Shown here: in pieces, positions 14,341 through 26,625 of the stretch
How positions within the stretch are numbered: the stretch's first letter is position 1
Layout: each line of letters begins with the position of its first letter
Assembly (NCBI RefSeq): GCF_954871325.1
Contig: NC_088776.1
Coordinates: forward strand, 55,570,569-55,634,568
Length of the DNA stretch: 64,000 nt
From: Gordionus sp. m RMFG-2023
Lineage: Eukaryota; Nematomorpha; Gordioida; Chordodea; Parachordodidae
Direction: 5' to 3'
Program-made: the position numbers and the translations under genes
The notes under the pieces: model-generated
Told to the model about the DNA's origin: nothing
Database searches by the model: none
What the model saw: the letters and a program-made list of their open reading frames with translations, nothing else

Positions 14341-17300
14341 TCAACAATATTTCCCATTTGGATCGAAATTGTCTATTTCAAGAAACACCTCGTTAACTCT
14401 ATTGGTAAATTGGTTGGGGCTTTTAAAATGTATAAACAAAATTAATAAATTTTATAATAAGTAAATGCAATACGTAATTAATATAGATAAAAAGTCATTC
14501 GTATCACAAAAAATAGTCCGTGGCGCTGAATAGCGCCATTTCTGTAAAATTGATAACTTATCATAAAAGTTGACCTACTCATATAAATTTGACCTTACAC
14601 GATACCGGTTCTAATCTGGGTGTCAAAATGTTGAGTACAGCGATTCATTTAAATTCCTAATTATTTTGGGAAATAATCTATATCTGTCTGTTTCGGTTGA
14701 GGAATTTATATCGATTTTTATTTGTTTTGCATATATGAGTTTCAAAGACCCTCCCCCTCCGATATACTAATAAAGATATTTTAGGTTTAAAAAATAGTTA
14801 CTGATGTATTAATGAAAATTCTGAAGAAATAGAGAAGAAGGAAAGAAAGAAAGGAAGACTGTGAAGTAAACCACTCATTCATACCGATTTGCTTCAATTC
14901 AGGTTATAAAAATATATTTAATTTTATAAACCCACTTTAATCCTGTTCGAATTAGGTTAGTTCAGTTATGGTTAAGAAAGTTACTTTGCGGGTCGTTTTT
15001 TATTACACCCTGATTAAAAAAAACAAACCGGATAAATAACAAATTAAAATATCGGTTAAAATAATATTTGATATTTGAAATAAAATATTAGCTAATTAAT
15101 TATCAATTTTACAAGTTGTAGATAGTGTGAACAGGTGTGTGTGTGATCTTTTGCTTGTTTAATTCCAAAATTTTGAGCAATTCGTTCGCCTTGGAAATGA
15201 AAGTAGTAGGGAGGGCGTATCCACCGAACATTCTTACGTAAGCCACTGGAGTTACATATTTAACTATTCTAACCTAGTTTAGTTCAAAATATAGAATGTT
15301 AATTAAATTCCTTGAACTTTATAAACCTAAAAAAACTCTGTTTTATAGAAAATTAGGACTATTTGATATCGCGTTTTTAGCCTGAGAAAGAATAATTAAA
15401 GTGTGTCAGTATTTTGATTATACAAAATATTTAATAATCCAAACAAGATAATTTTAGGGTATAATATGTATGAGGTTATCATAATAATAATATAATAAAA
15501 AAAACACAAATATGAACGTGTTATCGAATATAAATTTGGTGTTTTATGATGATTAAATTCATTTAGAATAAGCAAATTCTTCCCTTGAAGGTTGAATAAA
15601 AACATGTGTTTTAAGAAGACGACGCATTTAAGTGATTGTTTAACTTATATATATATATTTTATTAAATTAACAAAAAAAAATATGGGGCCAGACAAAATT
15701 TTTGCAGGGCAAGAACATACAAATAAACTCGAGGGTAGGTCCGGGCTCGGGACAATGTTATTTTATTTTTCAGGACTCTATAATTTGAAATAATAGAAAT
15801 ATTCTTTAATTGAAGTTTTTTATTTGAAATATTCGATTAATAATTCAGGGAATATCAAATATTATTATTGGGATAATATTTGCATATATTAAAATTTTAA
15901 ATATTCGGTCCGGTTGGAACCATTCACCCCCCTCCCGCGGGTTATGACTGTTTGTGTTCTATCATGGTTTTGTCAACAATCATTCAGAGGCGTCACGAGA
16001 TCTAACCCGTTCTGTTTTTCCTTTCAATTTAGAGGGCTTTATATTTTAATTCTGAAATAAAAAAGGAATAGAGTTTGAAAAAATATTTGAATTATTTTTT
16101 TTTTTGAAAATGATAGATTTTTGATAAAAATTCTACCCAAAAATTACCAAAATCTTTTTTAAAAAAAAATATGTATTTTTATAAATAAATATTTTTGTTA
16201 TTTTAATGCAAACAGAAAAATTATATCTTTCAAGATTAAAATTTTTTTATTATTATTGCTATCTTGCATTATATATTGAGATTAATAATATACTAAGTCC
16301 CAAAAAAATTGCCAAGCTTGGAATGCATTATGCAACTACTTATATTAACATAAAAATTCAATTATATCCTATGAGTAAGGGATATTAATAATTGTCACCT
16401 TATTAAAGGACATTTTCCGTGAAATCTTAATTTAACAAGTTTACGAAATATTTTTGACCATGTCATCCTTCCACCTCTCTAACACCACTGACTACTTGGT
16501 AATTTATAGGATTTTGATTAGGACCCAAAATTCGACACACTAAGGATTTCCCAGAATTATCAAGAGCCCAAATTATACACGTTTTACTCAAGTTAATTTT
16601 ATGAAAACCATGGTATTAGTAGGTTTAGGAGGGTTAGGTCCATATTGAGGTGGTATATCCATAGAGATCGATGGACCTTCCTTGTTATTTAAAAGTTGGA
16701 AAATTTGTTGTTTAGGATCACGGATTGTAGCGACAAGCGGCAAAATAAATATCGGAGTTGACATATTGATGATTATATCTATGGAAGGTATGAAATTAAG
16801 AAATTCATAAAGTTGGGGGCATATCATTGAGTTCTGGACAATTTTTTTTATAAAGGTATTCTTATTAGTTGTTACCTTGACAGTCTTCCAAAGTGTAACA
16901 TTTTTAAATTAAACATTATCCAATATTATAGATAATTGTTTATTTTGGTCTTCAATTACATATATTTGGGGTTAAAGCCTTGTATTTAAAAAACTGAGCC
17001 GAATCGGGTAATCTTGAAAATTGGAAATGGACTGGGTATCAATTCAGCCGGGCCGGGAAAAGGGTAATATCACCAGGTCGGACCGAATCTAAAAATTTAG
17101 CCATTTTCAGGCCTCTACCACTTATCGCATAAGAGTTAATGGGGTAATTTGGAAGAGGTATATAAAAACGGACTCTTGACCTTATAAAGTATGAGGTAAG
17201 TGAAATTTTATTATAATTTTTTTTCCTGAAACCAATCCTTCAACGAAATTATGGTTAGAACTCCATAGAGATGATTTAGGTTAAGGGGAGGGGGGGGGGG

Positions 17301-19249
17301 GGTAATGTATATTTAAAATAATGCACTTTTAAAAAATAAGTCAACCGATCTCGCATTACAAATTAAGAAAAAAGATTGATAAATTTTCCATATAATAAAT
17401 ATAATATTCTAGTTTTGTGCAAAATAAAAGAGGGTAAATTATTAAATGACTATAGGAGTTTATCCTAATACCGGTATTATACAAAAAAAAATATATTATT
17501 CAACTCAAGCCTATCGAAATAAATATTATTTTTAAAAAAATACAAACATGAAGTTAGTTATTTACTTTTATCATTTTCTCCATTGAGATAACGGAAAATT
17601 CTCTCGAAAGCTTTGTTCAATCCACTTTGAGTATATTCTATTCCTTTGTTAAATAAATAAAATTTGTTTGAATAAATATATAACTACAAAAAAATTTATT
17701 AGAAACTTATGTCCCAGGTTACTTTTTTTTTACAGTGCCAGTCCCAACTTTGTTTTTAAAAAAAATTACATTTCCTGGCTTGATTTCATATTCTAAAATT
17801 ATGGTTCAACTAATCCCTTCATCATTGTCCGAGGCCCAACCTTGCAAATATTTTCATTAACCAATGATTTAATTACAAATAGAAAATTAAAATAAATTTG
17901 AGAAGCGAAGTGAATGAATGTTTGATGTTTAAAAAATATAAACTGAGATAAAAGTATTCATTTTAATTGAAGAGAATTTTTATTTTTAGTTAGGTGGGAC
18001 TATAATATTTATCAAAATATTTTAATTGTCGAACGAGAGATCGGTAATGATATCAAGTTTGTATTTTATAAAATAAAAATATTTTACCAGTTGATGAACT
18101 TTCAACCGCTGTGATATTTTCATATTTTCTGACTTCGTAAAATTTATTTTTGCAAATAACTTTCCAACGGTTACAGAAGCGGCTTCCACACATGTCTCTA
18201 GCGAAAAAAAAGGGATAATTGAAAATATTAATATATCTTTCATTGCGATAATAGCAAAAAATTTTTAACCCAAAATTTCTATAAAATCTTTACGATGCAA
18301 TTAAAAAATTATTTTTAAAAAGAAATAATAAAATAGTATTATAGTGTATACCTTAGTATATTTTAAATTTAAACGGCAATACAAATATATTATAAACTTG
18401 GGATAATCGTGAATATCTTCGTACTGTTCTGCTAAGAACTTGAAAAAGGCACCAACATAGGGCATTCTCATGGATTCAAATTCTGCAAAGAGCGTGCTTG
18501 GCATATACTGGGATAGCGGTTCTACTTGTTTTTCTTTCCTATCCTGATAAGGAAATTTGTTGGTCGCGTGAGGATATTTAAACCTAGTTCCTTTATTGGA
18601 TAAAAAAAATTAATGTTTCCTTTAATCGTAGAAAGAGATCATAGTAATAAAGAAGAAATTATTGGACTCGATGGATAATTTGAATATTTTAGTCTCATAA
18701 TTTTCTATATTATTTTTATTATTAAATTTTGTTTTTGCAGGCTTATAATGCTAAAAGATAATTTTGTAATATATTTTGTTTATAAGCGTTAGATTCTTAA
18801 TCATATTCAATTTATGAGTATATGACATTAAATATTAAACAAATATAAGGAAGGGAAGCTTAAACAAATAAGATAAATTTTAAAAAATATATAATTTGTA
18901 TTCACTCACTCTCAATAGTCTTTTTAATATGTCTTTCAGGAGTTTTAGCATTTCGATGAGTAAATATTAAATGCTTCAAAGTTGTTTCTCGGTAAGAGGG
19001 AGTTACTATCTCGTGGAGCGTTACAGTAGTATCGCTGTCATTAGAATCGCCATCTTCAGTCTCAATTATAATGGTCTTGTTAAATGTTTTACTTTCAGTG
19101 CGGTTAAAATAGGTTGATATATTCACACCTTCATATTCTTCAGTATCCATATCTTTCCCCGCTGTTGATGATAATATTAGGCCTAAATGACAGCCTAAAC
19201 CAATTAATAACAAGAAATGGAAGACAAATTTTGACGAAATTTTGAACAT
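14341..19249 (-). CDS. Secreted SOUL-family haem-binding protein, copy B (7 exons)
   Basis: Exons, in transcription order: 19249-18910, 18590-18398, 18197-18088, 17643-17566, 16778-16609, 15273-15113, 14419-14341. They splice in frame to about 376 residues. Exons 4 to 7 are exactly as long as in copy A (78, 170, 161 and 79 bp), and all six intron phases match. The start ATG opens a hydrophobic signal peptide, followed by an acidic, Asn/Thr-rich spacer. SOUL landmarks are FYEVRKYENITAV, GLNKAFERIFRYLNGEND, NMSTPIFI, PPKPTNT, AYVRMFGGYALP and RVNEV, ending in GKYC and TGA. Exon 3 cysteines (CGSRFC) are conserved with copy A. The exon 2 donor (AA/GTTTAT) is weak. Tandem duplication is clear; the ligand and role are inferred from the family only. 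Confidence 0.86.
17015..17115. repeat. GC-rich hAT-like terminal fragment in SOUL B intron 4
   Basis: GCCGGGCCGGGAAAAGGG is followed by a stretch whose reverse complement begins TAGAGGCCTGAAAATGGC, the same style of end seen near 6475 and 31472. No partner end or target duplication was found. A G13 run follows at 17290-17302. Confidence 0.3.
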
Positions 19250-21090
19250 TTTATATTTTAAGAAATATTATTTTAAAACTCCCTTATTTATATGGAATAG
19301 TTTTTTTTATTCAAGTTTATATCAAATAAAGAGTTGATTTATTATATAACCTTTGATGATATTTTTGCCATATTTTTTCTTTTACCTTTTGCTAAAAATT
19401 TAAATTGCTAATAAATTTAATTTATTTATATTGCTTTTTTATTTCAATTTTTTGAATATCACTTAAATCATATCAAATAAATTGAATTGATAGCGATGAA
19501 TACTTGGAATTTAGGATGGAAACTGAATCATTATTTTTTTTTGATCGCTCGAAGATATGAATGGAATTTTATGATATATTACCCTATTATTACAAATTTA
19601 TATGCCTGGAAATTGATGTAAATATAATGGACTAATATATCATGATTATTTCATTCTATATATATATTTTTCCAATCAAGGATTAAAATAGTTAAATGAT
19701 GATTCACACGGTATTTTTAAATTTACTCTGTTCAACGCCATAAAACAATTCCATTTAAACAATTATTTTGCTATAAAAATAAGTCTATTGTTACATTAAT
19801 TTCTTATCTTAAATTTATTTAAGATATTATAAATCATTTTTTTTTAAACCATGCAAGAATTTTATAAATTTAAGATAATATAAATTATAAAAAATCTATG
19901 CTTTCTAGACCTCTAACGTAAGTTTAATTGGCACTATTTTCTTCAATTATTAGTTTATGTCATAAAAAATTAAAAGTTCAATCAATACTGGCGGATCGAT
20001 CTCCATCCAATCTTATGAGAAGTCACCATCCTTCCACTACTACAAGCCAGATTGAACTATTACTTATACATGACTTTTAGCGGTTTAAGTTTGGCAAATG
20101 CTTTATAAGAGTTTTTATAAAATTCAGAAATGTTTTAAAAACTTTCAATTTGGCGAAGGCAGAAATTTTTCAATTATAAATTTGTTGGGGATAAATCTTT
20201 GATACTTAATTTAAAGTTATTGTTTCAATTAAATTCATAAACTTCTATGTCAGGTTGGATAATTACTATATTTTTAGCCGTTTAAGCTAATTTTTATCCC
20301 GCTAAAATATCGGGTAAACCTAGTTTTTACGAAAACTATCGCTTTGGCCGCGGGGTTCTTTTCAAAAATATAGTTGCTCAAATTTGAAAGAAATTAAAAT
20401 ATATTGAATCGCCTTAATGTTAACGAATTTTTTCCTGAACACGCCTCTCTTCTCTTCTCTTTAGATTGGCTGAATTAACAAACATTATTAGCCATTGCTG
20501 AATTAACCGACCATATTAGCCATTACCCAACTATACTAACAAGCGTATATAATAAGTAGGGTTTAAGTATAATATTATAATTAAGAGATAGAATTGATGT
20601 TGATAACAAAATAAACGATATTTATAAAACATCTACATTTTACCCAAATATTTCGAAAATTATTTGTAAATTACCTAAAATATTGATCCAGTAAGAATTG
20701 AATAGGCCATTTGATTTTCACATAGCAATTACCATTAGATTGACGATGCAAAGGCATCAAATTTCTTATATAAATTTATAGTTATTACAAAATGTACTAT
20801 ATTAAGCTCAACAATAGTAACCATAAGAAAACAGATCACTTGTAAATTAATGGGATTTAATTGAAAGAAAAATTTCAAGCATGATCTGAAGATAATGGGT
20901 TGCTTTGCTTACTATATCTAATTAAATGTAAGCAAACATTTTTGAAAAAAACTTTCTCAATTGTGTAATAACGTTTCTCACCTCATAAATTTAATGATTC
21001 AGATATTATATCAGAAATTCGAATATGGAAAAAGGATACCGCCTTATTTTATAAATTTGTTTAAATACTTAAAAAGGAGTATTTTTAAAA
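19250..21090. other. AT-rich intergenic sequence
   Basis: This is the upstream flank of SOUL copy B. Short GC-rich islands near 20280-20350 have no recognisable coding or terminal-repeat structure. I see no gene here. Confidence 0.5.
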
Positions 21091-21321
21091 ATGTTTAACT
21101 TTTTAAGTTTTTTTTTTTTGAAATTGGGGTATTTTTGCCAATTTCTTTTTTATCATTGGATATTCTTGTTCAGTCTTTTTTGTTCGGGTTACTACTTCTA
21201 TCCTGGTCATTCTGCTTTGAAATATCTAACCGTGATTCCAAAAATTAATAGAGAAAAAGTGAAGAAAGTAAGCGAGAAAGCTGGAAAAAAGACACAACAG
21301 ATTATAGCCAAATTTTTTTAA
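21091..21321 (+). CDS. Hypothetical small membrane protein (76 aa)
   Basis: I do not recognise this protein. It starts MFNFLSFFFLKLGY, has two closely spaced hydrophobic stretches (about residues 2-22 and 22-38), then the segment HSALKYLTVIPKINREKV and a strongly basic tail with KKVSEKAGKKTQQ. The second half is noticeably less AT-rich than its surroundings and has a coding-like codon pattern. AATAAA-type polyadenylation signals lie about 150 and 200 bases downstream (near 21470 and 21519). The ATG follows AAAAA and there is no close upstream in-frame ATG. It could be a single-exon gene, the last exon of a longer gene, or a chance ORF. Confidence 0.42.
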   Translation: MFNFLSFFFLKLGYFCQFLFYHWIFLFSLFCSGYYFYPGHSALKYLTVIPKINREKVKKVSEKAGKKTQQIIAKFF

Positions 21322-22827
21322 TTTTCGAAACTATTTAAAAACATGGCTTGCCATATTAAAGCCCCACTGGCACTCCTAGTTTTATGTTAGTATCCAGTAA
21401 CAAATAAGCTTTTCGCCTGCTAATATCTCAATTTTTTACTCCTATGTCCTATGTATGTTTTTGAAAGAATAAACTTTGTGAATTTGAATCCTTTCTTCCT
21501 TTTTTATTGTTTGAAGCAATAAAGATTGTACAAAACTAGATAACCTTTCAATTTAGGAAAATATATTTGAAGGATAATAATTAAATGTTTTTATTGTATT
21601 CCATTTAATTCAGTTCCCCCTAGCTCAACAGTATTTGTATTAAATTTCAGAAATATTTGTTTTACTAAATTAAAAAATAATAATCTTTTTTTATTAATCA
21701 TTAGATGTTAAATATGACGGCATTGTAGTTTGATTATGTACTGGTACTAAATTTAGAGCTTCTCATATTATTTTTAAGCATCTGACTCAAAGTTTTTAAA
21801 GTATATATACGTGATAGATTGATCCTGTTCAAAAAGGAATGTATTCGCATTCGATTCTTTTGAACGAATTGAATAATTTGCTATTAATGGAATAACTTAT
21901 TGTTCGATTCGTCATTAAATAGGCCTAGACATGATAATGATGCCCATGATTCCTCATTATATTCATAGTGATTGAAAAACTTTATAAAATCTTTTTCCTA
22001 TGGCATCTTGGACAACTTGGCAATATTGGAAACTTGAATTTTCAAGTTAATCCAAATCCCTCTTAACTACAAATAAAAGAACTATTTTGCACTTGTAATT
22101 TGTCTAATGCAATTGCTATTGGGCATAAAATTTTAGAGTACTTTTAGGAAAATTCGGCATTTTACCAACAAAGTTAAAGAATTTTAATATATTCATCAAA
22201 AAGTTCAAATAAAAAATTTTTTAATATAATTACGGTTCATTTTTAGGAGCACAATTATGAAATTGTATTTTGTTTTTATAGTGTTATAATATTATGATAG
22301 AATAATTAAAAAAATTAATTTACACAACTTAATGTGTTTTATATTTAAACATAAAGGTGTATTCTCATATAGGCTATTCCACCTGGATATGCATGCATCT
22401 TTCAACTGATTACCCGTTTTCTTTCCTCAAGTTTTGGGTTCCACGTGCATTCAATACTTGTACATTTTCCAATCCATAGTTAATCCTACAAAGAGGCTTT
22501 GAGTTTGATATTGCAAAAAAGGCCTTCGTATGTAGAAACTAAATATAGTGTGTGCCATTTATTGACCTTTAGCTGATACTTTAACTCTATCTACTAAAAT
22601 AATTTAAAACATTTTGCGTCTAAAATTATTATTTCTATTATGTTTTGGAAATTATGCTTTTTTTTTTTTACTTTTTCGACAAACAATTTTTTCCTTAAAA
22701 TTTTTTTTAATTAATTGTGTTATATGTAATTATTAAAGAAGGAAACTCAAACCTTTAACTTACTTGACATCTTAAGCAAATCCTCAGTGGCCATAGATCG
22801 GCCCCATACCGCCCCCTAAAATAAATT
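21322..22827. other. AT-rich intergenic sequence
   Basis: Apart from possible polyadenylation signals for the upstream ORF, I see no gene, RNA or repeat with recognisable structure. Confidence 0.5.
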
Positions 22828-23150
22828 AAAATGAAAGCCACACTAATAGTGTGGTACGGAGAAATCGGTTCCTTCTTTTACAAATTAATTTAGGATGAAA
22901 TCCGCACTAATACTGTGATGCCGAGAAATCTGTTACGAAAGCCACACTTATTCTGCAGTGCTGAGAAATTCATTCCTTCTTCTTCAAAGTAGCTTGGGAT
23001 AAAAGTCGTAAAATAATACTGTGGTGCAGAAATCCGTTCCCCTTTAAGGTTAATTTAAGATAAAGTCACACAAATTGCGATGCAGAGAAATTCGTCATTT
23101 TTAATATTAATTTAGCATAAAATCCGTACGCATACTACAGTATGGCGGGA
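22828..23150. repeat. Degenerate minisatellite, about 57-63 bp period
   Basis: About six diverged copies follow one another, starting near 22831, 22887, 22937, 22994, 23054 and 23111. Each has the pattern taggataaaatccgcacta, then actgtggtgccgagaaatcc, then GTTCC and a pyrimidine-rich stretch. Copies differ by many substitutions and small indels, so the array is old. Confidence 0.7.
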
Positions 23151-23317
23151 GCTGTCACTGTCATAGAACATGGGAGTTAGTAGCCATATAAATAATTATT
23201 GTCCAATTAAGAAAATTGGGTACCTCCTTTTTTTTATTAATAAAAAAACCTCTGATACCGAGGTGCAACTATTGTTATCTTTATTACCTGCGTGAAGTTT
23301 TAGTAGATTCTAACACA

Positions 23318-23413
23318 ATGAACAAACTACCAGCAAAACCGGATACCCCTCCTTATCCTTCTAAATCCCGGACCATCAAACTTAATCGATTCTTCCCCCA
23401 CCCCGAAGTATGA
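23318..23413 (+). CDS. Doubtful proline-rich short ORF or terminal exon
   Basis: A short frame starting at an ATG (23318) reads MNKLPAKPDTPPYPSKSR and ends in RFFPHPEV plus TGA. It is much richer in G+C than the flanks and follows a TTTTAG acceptor-like site at about 23305. It could be the last exon of an unseen gene or chance. No family is recognised. Confidence 0.22.
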   Translation: MNKLPAKPDTPPYPSKSRTIKLNRFFPHPEV

Positions 23414-24742
23414 ATAGCCCACTAGCATGGCCTCGAATTCGACAATTTTGTTATGATTCAAATGAACATATTTTCATAATTTCAGTACCCATTAATCTTC
23501 CTTATCATGGGTCTTAATAATCCAACAAATAAAATAAATTGTATATAATTGTGGTATTCTTTTCAGCTAAAACAATATATAAAATGTAGGCTTTTATTTT
23601 GTTTTGGTGTAATTTATTTATCTTGATGTAAGTTGTAAATTTTTAAATTAATTTTTGTTGTAATCTAAATATAAGCACTATTTTTTTAAATATGATAATA
23701 GGTAGGAATCTATATTTTTCTTCAAAAAAATGAAAAAAATATTCTTTTGCATCTTAGATAAAGATATATATATATATATCTATTAAATATGTCAAAAGGA
23801 TACAGAGTAGAAGCTACAAAAGGTTTTATGTAGATATAATCATAGTTGCCCAACTCTGAATGAATTAATTATATTTTGTATGACATGCAACTATAATAAA
23901 TATAAGATGAAATATTCTTAAATCAATATACTCATAAATAGATATGAATTAGTAGATTTTAATAAACTTATAAACAGAAGTGATAGGGAGGCCTGCAAAA
24001 AGGTGGTTTGGGGAGAATACTCTGGTTCCAAACTTTGGAACTCCTATTAACAAATGCTTAGTAATATGCCACTGTACAGATTGTAGAATTGAATTTAAAA
24101 AATGTAATTAACAAATCACTTTAGGGAAAGGTAAAATTTCAATTATAAATAAATGATCAATTATTAAAAAAGTTCTAAATTACAATAAAATATAAGTTTT
24201 AAACCAGGTTCCTTTGACAAATCAGTATAACATTTGGTTTAAGTTCAAGAAATTATAAAGGTTTTCTTCACAATAATGCTTTTGTTTGGTATAGAAATGC
24301 TGATACTATAGCAAAATTAATATTTTATTTAAAAAAAGTATGTCTATTTTAAATTTCATATATTAAGTAATTCTAAAATTGATAATTTAATAAATAATAT
24401 CAAAAATGACATATCTTATATAATGAATAAACAGTTTGCTTTATAAGAAATTTATTAATTGATATCATTTCATTCATAATATAAATTTTAGACATGTGGG
24501 TTTGCTTAAATAGTTTGAATTTTTACATTTCATACATATTATAATTTGATATAAATTCTATTTTATAAAAGTATATTATATTAAAACTATATTTAAAAGA
24601 TGAGTATCAATGTGAGTAAAAAAATAAGTGTTGGTAGCACTCAGATGATATCTCAAATTTGTTTACATATTATTGCATAAATTCTTTATATTAATTGTTT
24701 TTTACAAACTAAAATGTTCAAATATATGCAAAATATTTAAAA
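23414..24742. other. AT-rich intergenic sequence
   Basis: A (TA)n tract lies near 23764-23780. I see no other structure. This is the 3' flank of the POLR3K gene. Confidence 0.5.
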
Positions 24743-25087
24743 CTATTCTCTCCATTGATAATTGCATTCAGCATTTTTACATTTATAAAAAGTGGTCATT
24801 GGCTCATCAGCAGATCTAGTTTGTATTTGCATAAAATAAGCACCTTTCAATTCACACTTAGGGCAAGTTACCGAATCAATTGAATCTACATTTTCCCATG
24901 CTTGAGATCCACCTAAGACATCATCTAAATTTTTTAATTTTGGATATCTTCGTTTGCTTATAATAGTTTGTCCAGTTAATGGTAAAATATATGGACATGT
25001 GTGACATGAAAATCTAAAATCACTTGAAGAAGAAGAATCTTCCTCAATAAATAGCATATTATGACAATTTGGGCAAAAAAGAAGCAT
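24743..25087 (-). CDS. POLR3K: DNA-directed RNA polymerase III subunit C11 (RPC10)
   Basis: A single-exon frame of 114 residues, close to the usual 108-110 of this small subunit. The N-terminal zinc ribbon is CPNC near residue 5 and CHTC near 29, in the RPB9-like context LLFCPNC. The C-terminal TFIIS-like ribbon has CPKC near residue 77 and CKNAEC near 102-107. The invariant acidic loop RSADEPMT sits between them; in this family it stimulates RNA cleavage by Pol III and supports termination and reinitiation. The segment between the ribbons carries an LDDVLGG motif typical of C11. The start ATG is the only sensible one. No neighbouring gene is functionally linked. Confidence 0.96.
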   Translation of the reverse strand: MLLFCPNCHNMLFIEEDSSSSSDFRFSCHTCPYILPLTGQTIISKRRYPKLKNLDDVLGGSQAWENVDSIDSVTCPKCELKGAYFMQIQTRSADEPMTTFYKCKNAECNYQWRE

Positions 25088-26064
25088 TTTTCATATTTAA
25101 GGTATGTATGAATGTTTAAAATTTCTTCCGACTTAAATTTGTAGAGGGTAAATTAGATTAAAGATGTATAGATTTTACGTTTTGATTATATATTTTTTTA
25201 TAATTTTATTCTTATATATACAGTAGTTTGATGTTTCTGAGTCTAACCAGCGGTTTAGTTCATATGTAACAATAATTCTGGGTTCAAATTCAGCAATGAT
25301 CATATATTTTCTAAACTCAATCAGGTGGTTCCATCCTTAGGGAGGTGATATAGAGTAAATCAGAGTTGATCATGGGGTTTTGTTGACATATATTTAGAAA
25401 TAAATGGGTCTTTTGCAATTAAAAATATTTTGGTAATTGTTTAGAAAGTGGTTTAGTTGTATATCATTTTCCGGCAAATTAATTGAACAGTGAAAAACAA
25501 TAGAAAGAGACAAGACAATATAGTATATGTATGTAATACAAGAAAAATATAACTTTATCAACAGAATAATTTGAACCTTCAAATTTCATAAACAATTAAG
25601 ATATAATATAAAACAATAAAATACATATATCCATTATAAAGCGTTTCATTATTTAAATATATAAATGGGCATAAAATTATGTAATTACGCATTTATTTAA
25701 TCAAATGACAATCAAGTAATGTTGAAATGTAGATTATATATTTAGTTTTATATAATACCGTATGATAATATTGTTATCTATGCATGCCATAAGCTTCAAT
25801 AATATATTGTGATTCGGGGATCTGCGCGATTGATCGAGCAGTCCTTTATTAATTTGCAAAATAAAACTTCGTGAGTTTTTTCGAATATATACACATATTA
25901 TTTAGAAGTATATATGGGAATTGTGTAAGTTCTAAACTGATGTATTATTTCGTTAAAATAATTTTTGAGCGACGTTAGTCCACTTGCTAAATGACGATAA
26001 AAATTTAATAAAGTGCATTAATGCCCATTTTATTTTAATGTATATTAACTGAATCGCATGGTGG
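25088..26064. other. AT-rich intergenic sequence with a tRNA-like fragment
   Basis: This is the 5' flank of POLR3K. A stretch at about 25240-25320 has GTCTAACCAGCGGTTTAGTT and, 30 bases later, GGGTTCAAATTC, resembling the A and B boxes of a tRNA promoter, but no cloverleaf closes. It may be a tRNA-derived SINE head. Confidence 0.35.
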
Positions 26065-26625
26065 CAGCGTTTACATGGCAGGATTTTCACTGGATGCAAA
26101 CCCCCTTCAAAAACCTTTGTCTACCCCCCTAAAAATTTACGCCGCCTTCGGCGGCGGTGTCTTTTTATTATTATTTTCACCTATTTATTTATTGATACTC
26201 TTTTAAAAGAATTTATAAAGAATAACTTAAATTAATCTATCTCTACTACCAACTATCGATATTTTGTGAATATAAAGAATTTATTTTTTAGATAATAAAT
26301 TCAAATAAAACCTATATTATTTACAATGAATTAATTATTATGTCATATGAGCTTGTTGAAATATCTAAACCTTTTAAATTACATTTAAAAGGATAGTTTA
26401 TTTGTAGTTTACAATATATAGATTTGGTCGATGAATTGTATTATAATAATACTATAATAAAAGTATTAATTTTTACAGCAATAAATTTTGTCTTATTTCA
26501 TCTCAAAATTTAATAGATAACCCCCCAAAAAATTTATCCTACCCCAATTAAAGCAGTTTACCCCCTACCCTCTTAAAAAAATAGGATGCAAACTGTTCCT
26601 ACCCCTCCCGCTCATGTAGACGCTG
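26065..26625. mobile_element. Non-autonomous hAT element (MITE) with perfect 8-bp target duplication
   Basis: The left end reads CAGCGTTTACATGGC from 26065, and the reverse complement of the right end reads CAGCGTCTACATGAGC to 26625. Both sides carry CATGGTGG (26057-26064 and 26626-26633), a perfect 8-bp duplication. The 561-bp element has no transposase. Near its left end is a GC-rich hairpin, CGCCGCC-TTC-GGCGGCG (about 26141-26157). C-rich runs occur near both ends. Confidence 0.85.

Noticed and set aside
16206-16388. Plus-strand open frame in SOUL copy B intron 5
   Set aside because: Low-complexity AT-rich composition, no domain and no support from context.
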